A stretch of 64,000 nucleotides of DNA, from the NCBI GenBank assembly GCA_014382585.1, contig JACNJL010000017.1, forward strand, positions 1 through 64,000, written 5' to 3'. Source of the DNA: Limisphaerales bacterium (lineage in GTDB: Bacteria > Verrucomicrobiota > Verrucomicrobiia > Limisphaerales > UBA1100). The position numbers and the translations under genes are program-made. Positions 7,919-15,264 of this stretch are shown one piece after another; positions within the stretch are counted from its first letter, which is position 1; the number at the start of each line of letters is the position of its first letter. The notes below the pieces were generated by a model. That model saw only the letters and a program-made list of their open reading frames with translations, made no database searches and was not told the DNA's origin.

Positions 7919-8896
7919 CTATGCCGGCGCGGCTTGTCCCTCGATAAACTGGCCGTGGCTGCGGTATTTTTGGTAGCGCATTTTCAATCGCTCGGCGGGA
8001 TCGATTTGTTTCAGCTCATCAAGATTGCGCAGCAGCACATCGCGCAGGGTGTTCGCCATGGCGTCGACATCATTGTGGGCGCCGCCGAATGGTTCGCCCA
8101 CCACCTCGTCCACCAGCTTCAGCTCCAGCAAATCGGCCGCGGTAATCTTGAGCGCCTCGGCCGCTTGCGGTGCGGCGGCGCGATCTTTCCACAAAATCGC
8201 CGCGCAGCCTTCGGGGCTGATGACAGAATAATACGCGTTTTCTAAAATTAATGTGCGATCGCTCACGCCGATGCCCAGCGCGCCGCCGCTGCCGCCTTCG
8301 CCGATGACCACGGAAATCATCGGCACCTTAAACAGCGCCATCTCGCGCAGGTTGATGGCGATGGCTTTGGCGATGTGGCGTTCCTCGGCGGCCACGCCGG
8401 GGTACGCGCCGGCGGTGTCAATGAGGGTGATGATGGGCAGTCCGAATCGATCGGCCATGCCCATCAGCCGCAGCGCTTTGCGGTAGCCCTCGGGATGGGC
8501 GCAGCCGAAATTGCGTTTGATGTTTTCTTTGGTATCGCGGCCTTTTTGGGTGCCGACCACCATCACGCGCTGTTCGCCCAGCTTGGCGAAACCGGCGACG
8601 ATCGCGTGGTCGTCGTGAAAAAGCCGGTCGCCGTGCAGTTCGGAGAAGCCGTTGAACGTGCGGCTGATGTAATCAAGTGAATACGGCCGCTTGGGATGAC
8701 GCGCGAGCTGAACGCGCTGCCATGCGGTGAGGTTGGAATAGAGCTCTTTTTTCTTGGCCGCAATTTTGTCCTCAAGCTGGCGGATTTCCTGATCGATATC
8801 CATGCCGAGATTAGTTCCCTCGGGATGTTCGCGCAGGCCCTCCAGTTTTTGTTGGAGGTCAATATACGGTTTCTCGAAATCGAGCAGGTGCTTCAT
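7919..8896 (-). CDS. accA: Acetyl-CoA carboxylase carboxyltransferase subunit alpha
   Basis: A 325-aa subunit that transfers the carboxyl group from biotin to acetyl-CoA, the first step of fatty-acid synthesis. It starts MKHLLDFEKPYIDLQQKLEGL with the usual coiled-coil N-terminus, then FSELHGDRLFHDDHAIV, the carboxyltransferase core TLIDTAGAYPGVAAEERHIAKAI-type segment, and GEGGSGGALGIGVSD. The ATG at 8896 gives the normal length; the frame continues 37 codons upstream into the preceding gene without homology. accD is not in the window. Confidence 0.96.
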   Translation of the reverse strand: MKHLLDFEKPYIDLQQKLEGLREHPEGTNLGMDIDQEIRQLEDKIAAKKKELYSNLTAWQRVQLARHPKRPYSLDYISRTFNGFSELHGDRLFHDDHAIVAGFAKLGEQRVMVVGTQKGRDTKENIKRNFGCAHPEGYRKALRLMGMADRFGLPIITLIDTAGAYPGVAAEERHIAKAIAINLREMALFKVPMISVVIGEGGSGGALGIGVSDRTLILENAYYSVISPEGCAAILWKDRAAAPQAAEALKITAADLLELKLVDEVVGEPFGGAHNDVDAMANTLRDVLLRNLDELKQIDPAERLKMRYQKYRSHGQFIEGQAAPA

Positions 8897-8946
8897 TCGC
8901 GTGGAGGATAACGGGGAGGCGTCCAATCCGCAAGACGCAAGGCTGC

Positions 8947-9366
8947 TCACCCCAGCCAAAACAGTAGGCAAATCTGCACCGCGGTGACAGCCGCCAGCAG
9001 CGCCCACACCGCCGCTTCGCGCGTGGAAAGCCGCTGCTGCTGCACGGTGCCGAGCCAGAATTGGAGTTTTACCGAGCCGAGCGCGAGCACATCGCCATTG
9101 GCGAGCGGTTGAGTTTCGGTCATCGGCTCGTCATTGATCATCACGCTGGCATCCGATACGCGCTTCAACTGAAAACGATGTTCGTCGTCCAGCTCGATCG
9201 CCACGTGCTGTTCCCACACGCCCTCCTCTTCAATACGCAATGCGCAATCGCTGCTGCGGCCGAGGCGCACGGGAAATTCATCGGGCCAAATATAATGCCG
9301 GTGCGGTTGGCCGGTGAGAAACTGCAACTGCGCAAGGCAGGGGGGGCTGGTTACGGGAGTTTGCAT
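8947..9366 (-). CDS. FHA domain protein with C-terminal membrane anchor
   Basis: A 139-aa protein. The FHA domain occupies about residues 25-105 (VRLGRSSDCALRI, then VWEQHVAIEL and ASVMINDEPM). A single hydrophobic segment (WALLAAVTAVQICLLFWLG) forms the C-terminus, so the domain is probably tethered to the inner membrane facing the cytoplasm. The ATG overlaps the lptF stop (TAATG), which points to translational coupling and a role linked to the permease. No partner kinase is seen nearby. Confidence 0.8.
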   Translation of the reverse strand: MQTPVTSPPCLAQLQFLTGQPHRHYIWPDEFPVRLGRSSDCALRIEEEGVWEQHVAIELDDEHRFQLKRVSDASVMINDEPMTETQPLANGDVLALGSVKLQFWLGTVQQQRLSTREAAVWALLAAVTAVQICLLFWLG

Positions 9367-10808
9367 TATTGACTGCCACAATTGGCGCGCGCGAGCATCC
9401 ACATGCCGGCGGCTTGAAAAAGAAAAACAGGAATCCACACGATGAGGTGCGGGTAATATTGAGGTTTGTCGGCGAGCGCCTGGCCGAGGATGACGAAGCT
9501 GTAATAAATCAAAATCAACACCAGCGCCATCGCGATGCCGGCGGTGGTCTCACGCCGATGCGCGCGGATGCCCAGCGGGATGCTCACCAGCGTGAAGCCG
9601 ATGGCGGCGAAGGAAAATGAAATTTGCCGGTGTAACTGCACCTTGAGCGGTGAGCGCTCCAGCTCGAGGCGGTCGCCCGGATGCAGCGTGCCTTCGGTGA
9701 TTTCGGCGACCAGATGGGCGGGTGTTTTTTCGGGGGTGATGCGTGCGCGGCCGACGCGGTTGCCGTGGCGCGTTACTTGATAGAGTGTGTCTGGTGCGGG
9801 CGAATCGATGGTGGCGTAATGGACAAGTGCGACGGAGCCGTTCGAGTCGATGTTGATAATCTCGCCATGGCGATCCATTTCGCGGCGCAACTGGTTGAAG
9901 GTGAGGTAGCTGAGCTTGGGCTTGAAGGATTGCTTGCTGATCTCCGCCAGCGTGATGGGCAGGATGATTTCTCCGCCGGCCATCGGCATCCAATCGGGGG
10001 AGTCGGGGAAGGGGTTGGGTTCCGCTTTTGTTTCTGTTTCGGAGGTTGAGTTGGTGGAGTGGGTGGCGGCTGAGTTGTTGGTTGATTGCGGCTCGGATTC
10101 GCCGCCTTCGTCGTTGCCGCCAAATACGATTCCCAATTTATCCGCGCGCACGTTGACCTGTGCGTCGATGAGGCGGAATAGGTATTGTTTGTTTTTGGAA
10201 TCATAACTCACCTCGCCCCTCGCGGCGCGGGTGCGTTGGATGAGTTCGCCGTCCTCAATGCGGTTGAGCAAAATCCGTTTCATGTGCCAATGCCGCTCAT
10301 CCGCGCCCTGCTCCAGCTCGCCAATATAAATCACGTAGCCGGGTACTTCGGTGACAAAGGTATTGGCCGAAAGCAGCTTGGCGGGATTGGACAGTGCCAT
10401 GTCATAAACCAATTCCTTGTAAGCGGTTCGGCAGCGCGGAGCGATGGAAAGATTGATCCACGCATTCAACCCGCTGAACCCCACCGCCAGCAACAACACC
10501 GGCGCCACGAGGCTTACCAAACTTAACCCGCCCGCCCGCGCCGCAGTGAGTTCTTGATCTGCACTGAACCGCCCGAACACCAATAGCATTGCCGTCAGCA
10601 AACCCATCGGTAGCGAAAACGAAATCACAAACGGAATCAGCAACACAAACGCTTTGCCCACGCCCGCCAGCGAAGCCTGCCCGCGCACCACCAGCGCCAG
10701 CACCTCCTTCATGGCGTTGCCCATGAGCAGCACGGCCGTGAACACCCCCACCGTCAGCACCAGCGTAGCCAGCACCTCCCGCAGCAAATACCGATGCAGT
10801 GTTTTCAT
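9366..10808 (-). CDS. LptF/LptG family permease (YjgP/YjgQ)
   Basis: A 480-aa inner-membrane subunit of the LPS export ABC transporter. About three membrane helices at the N-terminus (residues 10-120) and three at the C-terminus enclose a periplasmic domain. A Ser/Thr/Asn-rich low-complexity insert (about residues 230-262) interrupts the periplasmic part, beyond what typical LptF carries. It heads the operon lptF-FHA-accA-manA-yvlD. The start region is duplicated in tandem and preceded by a predicted short leader frame (10805-10831). Whether it is LptF or LptG cannot be decided from sequence alone. Confidence 0.88.
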   Translation of the reverse strand: MKTLHRYLLREVLATLVLTVGVFTAVLLMGNAMKEVLALVVRGQASLAGVGKAFVLLIPFVISFSLPMGLLTAMLLVFGRFSADQELTAARAGGLSLVSLVAPVLLLAVGFSGLNAWINLSIAPRCRTAYKELVYDMALSNPAKLLSANTFVTEVPGYVIYIGELEQGADERHWHMKRILLNRIEDGELIQRTRAARGEVSYDSKNKQYLFRLIDAQVNVRADKLGIVFGGNDEGGESEPQSTNNSAATHSTNSTSETETKAEPNPFPDSPDWMPMAGGEIILPITLAEISKQSFKPKLSYLTFNQLRREMDRHGEIINIDSNGSVALVHYATIDSPAPDTLYQVTRHGNRVGRARITPEKTPAHLVAEITEGTLHPGDRLELERSPLKVQLHRQISFSFAAIGFTLVSIPLGIRAHRRETTAGIAMALVLILIYYSFVILGQALADKPQYYPHLIVWIPVFLFQAAGMWMLARANCGSQ

Positions 10809-10842
10809 TGCGAACTTGCCAGTGTTCTCATTGTGAACTTGC
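10797..10842. repeat. 23-bp tandem duplication across the lptF start codon
   Basis: 10797-10819 and 10820-10842 are direct tandem copies of 23 bp with two differences. Each copy holds an ATG on the minus strand, so the translation start of lptF is duplicated out of frame. Confidence 0.9.
10805..10831 (-). CDS. Predicted 8-aa leader peptide upstream of lptF
   Basis: The upstream copy of the duplicated start gives a minimal frame MRTLASSQ. Its TGA overlaps the lptF ATG as ATGA, a typical coupling arrangement. It has no clear ribosome-binding site, so translation is unproven; it may be only a by-product of the duplication. Confidence 0.3.
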   Translation of the reverse strand: MRTLASSQ

Positions 10843-10911
10843 GAAACCCATCCCGCCGTAATTTACGTCAAGCGCGCGTCCGTGTCACGAGGGGAAAACT
10901 GGAGTAGAAAA

Positions 10912-10987
<76 letters not shown>

Positions 10988-11130
10988 ATAACCGCCGCAT
11001 CGTTCAATGCCAACGGGCCGGTCACTATGCCCGAAAAAATCCCACGGGCAAGCCCATTCCACTTTTGTTCAGTGGGCCAAACCTTGCGTCCGCCGCCCGC
11101 GGGCGGTACAATTTCGCCCGCACAAACGCT

Positions 11131-11337
11131 ATGCCCACTTACATTTACCAAACTCTTCCCAAGAAAAAAGGCCAGAAACCCAAGCGCTTCGAGGTGGTGC
11201 AAAAGATGAAAGACAAGCCGCTCACCAAGCATCCGGAAACCGGTGAACCCGTCGAGCGCGTCATCACCGGCGGCTGCGGCGTCGTCTTCCACGGCGCAAG
11301 CATCATGAGCATGAACGTCCCCAAAGGAAAACGCTGA
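11131..11337 (+). CDS. FmdB-like protein lacking the zinc-ribbon cysteines
   Basis: A 68-aa protein whose start (MPTYIYQT) and end (VERVITGGCGVVFHGASIMS) match the FmdB/zinc-ribbon family. That family normally reads MPTYEYRC..CG near the start and CP.CGG in the middle. Here both CxxC pairs are missing: the second has become HPETGEP. Only one cysteine remains, in the C-terminal GGCG. It should therefore not bind zinc in the usual way. The ATG at 11131 gives the exact family start; the open frame extends upstream antisense to the tRNA. Function unknown. Confidence 0.7.
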   Translation: MPTYIYQTLPKKKGQKPKRFEVVQKMKDKPLTKHPETGEPVERVITGGCGVVFHGASIMSMNVPKGKR

Positions 11338-11345
11338 GGAATTTA

Positions 11346-11421
11346 ATGGTGCCCGGGCCGTTGGCCCGGGGGAAAAGCAGTGTGTTTGAAAACCCACCCG
11401 GGCCACCGGCCCGGGCACCAT
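11346..11421. repeat. REP-like inverted repeat, family B
   Basis: Two 25-bp arms (11346-11370 and 11397-11421) match at 24 of 25 positions and enclose a 26-bp spacer. The arm (ATGGTGCCCGGGCCGTTGG...) is the same type as at 5756-5804. The right arm reaches the stop codon of the FG-GAP gene, so the hairpin would form at the 3' end of two convergent transcripts. Confidence 0.85.
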
Positions 11422-14400
11422 TAGTTGCCGGGTTTTATGAGAGCGCCTTGGGGGGTGATTTCGATTTCGTCTTCGCCGATGGGGATGGGGGTGGTGATGG
11501 TTTGTCCGTGGGGCCATTGGACTTCGATTTTCACAGGAGCCGCAGCAGTAGATGGACGGGCAAGGATGAGCACGGCAGAATCTTGCGACCAATAGCCGGA
11601 ACCGGCGGTGACAATTTTGGCGGGGCCTTTTTTGTCATCAGCAAAAACCAAGCGGGCGATGGCGCCCACGCCGGTGGGATTCGTGGGGCCGGCATTGAAG
11701 CGGACGCGCAGGCCGGGGTGGCCCTGAACATTTTGGTACAGGTGGGTGGCGGCTCCATTTTGGCTGACCACGAGATCGGGGCGTCCGTCGTGGTTATAAT
11801 CTGCAACGGCGGAGCCGCGTTGTTCGCCGTAAATTTTAAGGCCGGATTTCTGACCGGGCACAGACAGAAAATCGCCTTTCCCGTTGCCGCGCAACAGTAA
11901 GCCGCGCCCGCCATCGCTGCGTGGGGTTTCGCTTTGGGAGGCAAAAAAGTTTTGAGCCACGAAGAGATCTTCGTACCCGTCGCCGTTGAAATCGGCAACG
12001 TTCATGCCGAACACCGGCGCGAATTGGGCTTCGGTCGGGAGTGCGCGCGGAATAAATGTGTTACCGCGGTTGAGGAAAAGCGTGTGGGAGAGGGTGTTAG
12101 CTTCCAGTGCTTTGCCGTCCTTGAGGCACTCGCCGTAAACTTTTTCCAGACTGCCCGAGCCGAATTGATTAAACGTTCGGTTGCGTTGGCCAATGAAGGG
12201 CATGGCGTTCATGGAACAGGAGCGGCCGCGTTCGGGAACCCATTTGCCGGTTTCTTTGTCGTAATGGTTTTCGACAATATCGATTACCCCATTGTTATCA
12301 AAATCGCCATAAGCCATCCGCAAGGGTTCGGTATTGGAGTAGGATTGTTCGTACTTGCTGTTGCGGCCCCAGTTGCCGGCGATAATATCGAGCCGGCCAT
12401 CGGCATCGAAGTCGCCGAGGGTCACGCTGTTCCACCAGCCTTGGTGGGTATCGAGTCCAAACGCTTGGGTGGCATCGGTGAATTTCCCGTCTTGATTGCG
12501 GAGGATTTTCACCGGACCCCATTCCAGAGCGAGTACGAGATCGGGGTCGCCATCGCCGTCGAGGTCGCCAAATACCGCGCCGCTGACGAGGCCCAGTTGT
12601 TTGAAGGCATCTGCATTTGTGTGATCGCGCTTCAATTCGCCATTTTGATTGATGAATAGTTGCGAGTCGGCCGGCTCGGGATAACGCTCCGGCACCATGC
12701 GACCGCCAAGGAAAAGGTCGAGGTCGCCATCGCCGTCCACATCGGCCAAGGCCATGGGGCCGGAGGTGGAGCGTTGGCTGGGCAGGGAAAATTGGATGGA
12801 AAAATTCTTGGCCGGATTCAGGCCGCGCAGGGGTGCCCGATCGAATGCTTTGCCGGGTGCCTCATAATTGGAAATGCCGGTGAGCAGCGTGGGCGCGGCA
12901 TCGGGTTTGGGGATCCATCCGAGAACGCCGGTTTGATCAAGATCAGCGACTGGGGCGCGGGCAATTTTGAATTGCCCGCCCGGTTGCCCGTGATAAATCA
13001 ACATCGGCCGTCCGCGGCCCGCAGCGATCACAAGATCCTCAAGGCCGTCCTGATTCACATCGGTCCAGGCCACGCCGGGGCCCAGTTGGCTGAGGCGATT
13101 GGGCAGCAGCGGTTGATACGCGAAATCATCGAAGGGGGTTTCCGAGTGGCCCACGCGCATTGGGCCGTCTGGCATTTGGATATCCAGTTTCTCAAAATCT
13201 TTTTTAAACAGCGTCTCCACGGGAGCGGGGGCCGGAGTCTGGTGCGGGCCATCCTCGCCTTGCGAAATCTCGTAAAGGTGGTTGGGCTTCACATTAGAAA
13301 TGACACGCCGGGTGAGGGTGCCCCGGTCGCGCCAGATGATTTCGAGTTTCAAGCCTTCAGTGAGGTTGCCGGTGCCAAAGACGGCCAGCGGATCGCTGCC
13401 GGAGGCGTAGCCACCGCCGCTGTGGATTTCCTGTTCTATCGGGGCCAGACCACTGGCATTACCGGGGCCGCCGAGGAGGCGAACTTTCGCACCGATGGCC
13501 TGCACGTTGCCGGGCCGACCGATGAGGCGGACGGCGACGCGCGGGGCGTTGGATTCGTTGCGATAAATTTCCAGCGGCTCGATGTTATTGAAAATAAGAT
13601 CAAGGTCGCCATCGCCATCAAAATCAGCCTGAGCCAAGCCGCCGGAAACGGCTTTGGTGTCAAAGCCCCAGTCACTGCCGCTCATAAATTCAAAGGTGAG
13701 GTCGCCCCGGTTGCGGTAGATAATATTGCGCGTGGGTAATGTAGGATAAACGGTCGATTTAAGAAGTGTGTTGATGGTGGATGTCCCTTGATTTGCATTC
13801 TCGATTTCCGCTGTGGCATCGGCATCCATAAAATCCCGAATCATTCCGGTGGCCACAATAAGATCTTCATAGCCATCCAAATCCACATCGGTGAAGGCGA
13901 GGCCCCAAGACCACTCGGAAGCTTTGACGCCGGCAAACTGTGCGATTTCCGTCCACGTGCCGTCGCCGCGGTTGAGGTGCAGCGTATTTTGCATGATTTG
14001 CGGACGATTATGAATGAGGCCAATGGCGGCATCGGTGGCCTGCATCATTCCCATTTGAGTTTTGCGCCGTTTATGTGAGCGGCTGAGCATATCCACAGTG
14101 ATGAAATCCAAATGCCCATCGCGATTGAGATCGGTAAAATCGATGCCCATCGAAAATTGGCTGGTGCGGCGCAGGGCGATGGGCTCGATCAGCGTAAAAT
14201 TGCCGCGGCCGTCGTTGCGCCAAAAGCGGTCGGCCCAGTCGAAGTCGGAACACACGTATAAATCCGGATCGCCATCGCCATCCACATCGCGGAATGCAGC
14301 TTCGTGGCTGGGGTCTTTGGGCATGGCGATGGGTCGGCCTTGTACATCGCGAAAGCGGTGGTCGTTATCCGTAACCGCGCGGAAGTTGCCGCGGCCGTCA

Positions 14401-15185
14401 TTTAGGTAAAGATGGTCCTGCATATTGCTGACATCGATGACGACTTTGCCGGTGGTGGGGACTTTGCGAAGCGAAAAAATCTTGAGCCATTCATCAGGCA
14501 TAGGGCGGCCGGCGAGTTTGGCTGCCACGCCGAGTTGATAAATGCGTTCCAGTTCTTTGGGGCCCAACACCTCGCCGGGGGTGCGTCTCAAAATAGAGGC
14601 GACGTACAGGTCAAGGTCACCATCGCCGTCCACATCGGCCATGCTGGAGCCCACGCTGCCGGCGCGGTGGTTGTATATCCAGCCGATATTTAGGCTTTCT
14701 GTGAATCGACCATTGCCGTCATTGAGAAAAAGAAAATTCCGTGTGTCGCGCAGGGAGGTCAGGATGAGATCCAAGTCGCGGTCGCCATCCACATCAGAAA
14801 AGAGTGCACCGCTTAATCGCCAGCCCCGGCACGCCACCCCGGCCAGCTCGGTGATGTTTTTAAATTTCCAATTGCCCTGATTCAGATAAAGCGCGTTGGG
14901 TTTATCCATGCCACACACGAACAGATCCGGCAAACCGTCGCCGTTGATATCTCCGGCGGCTAAGCCTGAGTTGCTGGTATCGCGGATGATTTCACCGATG
15001 ATCGGCTGATATTTTCCGGTGGGCACCAGCCCGGTTTCCCTGGGCTCTAGCCGATGGAACCCCGGCCGTCCCTGATTGGGCACGTCGAGCGGGGTGATTT
15101 TTACCGTAGGCGCACCGACCAGTAGTGTGTTCAAACAAAGCCACGCGCACAGGCTTTGACCGAGGAGATGTCGGATTGGGCTCAT
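11421..15185 (-). CDS. Large secreted FG-GAP/VCBS repeat protein with two ASPIC/UnbV domains (CRTAC1-like)
   Basis: A 1254-aa exported protein. The N-terminus (about 1-30) is a signal peptide. Many FG-GAP/VCBS repeats follow, each with a calcium-binding DxDGDGxxD loop (for example GDINGDGLPDLF, ADVDGDGDLDLY, GDFDADGRLDI), consistent with beta-propellers. An ASPIC/UnbV domain lies mid-protein (VRLIGRPGN..GAKVRLLGG..HSGGGYASGSD) and a second at the C-terminus (GLRVRF..GVGAIARLV..GSGYWSQDSA). The ATG at 15185 was preferred over one 12 codons upstream because it starts the signal peptide. It is divergent from the YfhO-like gene. The role is likely cell-surface binding, inferred from fold only. 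Confidence 0.85.
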   Translation of the reverse strand: MSPIRHLLGQSLCAWLCLNTLLVGAPTVKITPLDVPNQGRPGFHRLEPRETGLVPTGKYQPIIGEIIRDTSNSGLAAGDINGDGLPDLFVCGMDKPNALYLNQGNWKFKNITELAGVACRGWRLSGALFSDVDGDRDLDLILTSLRDTRNFLFLNDGNGRFTESLNIGWIYNHRAGSVGSSMADVDGDGDLDLYVASILRRTPGEVLGPKELERIYQLGVAAKLAGRPMPDEWLKIFSLRKVPTTGKVVIDVSNMQDHLYLNDGRGNFRAVTDNDHRFRDVQGRPIAMPKDPSHEAAFRDVDGDGDPDLYVCSDFDWADRFWRNDGRGNFTLIEPIALRRTSQFSMGIDFTDLNRDGHLDFITVDMLSRSHKRRKTQMGMMQATDAAIGLIHNRPQIMQNTLHLNRGDGTWTEIAQFAGVKASEWSWGLAFTDVDLDGYEDLIVATGMIRDFMDADATAEIENANQGTSTINTLLKSTVYPTLPTRNIIYRNRGDLTFEFMSGSDWGFDTKAVSGGLAQADFDGDGDLDLIFNNIEPLEIYRNESNAPRVAVRLIGRPGNVQAIGAKVRLLGGPGNASGLAPIEQEIHSGGGYASGSDPLAVFGTGNLTEGLKLEIIWRDRGTLTRRVISNVKPNHLYEISQGEDGPHQTPAPAPVETLFKKDFEKLDIQMPDGPMRVGHSETPFDDFAYQPLLPNRLSQLGPGVAWTDVNQDGLEDLVIAAGRGRPMLIYHGQPGGQFKIARAPVADLDQTGVLGWIPKPDAAPTLLTGISNYEAPGKAFDRAPLRGLNPAKNFSIQFSLPSQRSTSGPMALADVDGDGDLDLFLGGRMVPERYPEPADSQLFINQNGELKRDHTNADAFKQLGLVSGAVFGDLDGDGDPDLVLALEWGPVKILRNQDGKFTDATQAFGLDTHQGWWNSVTLGDFDADGRLDIIAGNWGRNSKYEQSYSNTEPLRMAYGDFDNNGVIDIVENHYDKETGKWVPERGRSCSMNAMPFIGQRNRTFNQFGSGSLEKVYGECLKDGKALEANTLSHTLFLNRGNTFIPRALPTEAQFAPVFGMNVADFNGDGYEDLFVAQNFFASQSETPRSDGGRGLLLRGNGKGDFLSVPGQKSGLKIYGEQRGSAVADYNHDGRPDLVVSQNGAATHLYQNVQGHPGLRVRFNAGPTNPTGVGAIARLVFADDKKGPAKIVTAGSGYWSQDSAVLILARPSTAAAPVKIEVQWPHGQTITTPIPIGEDEIEITPQGALIKPGN

Positions 15186-15191
15186 CGAGGC

Positions 15192-15204
15192 GGTTGTAAC
15201 AACC
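15192..15204. promoter_or_regulatory. Palindrome in a divergent promoter region
   Basis: GGTTGT-A-ACAACC is a perfect odd palindrome, extended imperfectly by CGAGG/CCTCG. It sits 7 bp upstream of the FG-GAP start, in the 79-bp gap shared with the divergent YfhO-like gene. It may be a regulator site controlling both, or an mRNA hairpin; no -10/-35 pair was convincing. Confidence 0.35.
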
Positions 15205-15264
15205 CTCGCGGAAAAAGACAATTCGCTTTATCGAGGGTGCGTTTTCTGTTACCTCAAACGCCGT

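Noticed and set aside
10988-11060. Promoter of tRNA-Phe
   Set aside because: A TTGCCC/CATAGT pair exists on the minus strand, but the -10 is poor and 36 nt from the tRNA, so I did not call it.
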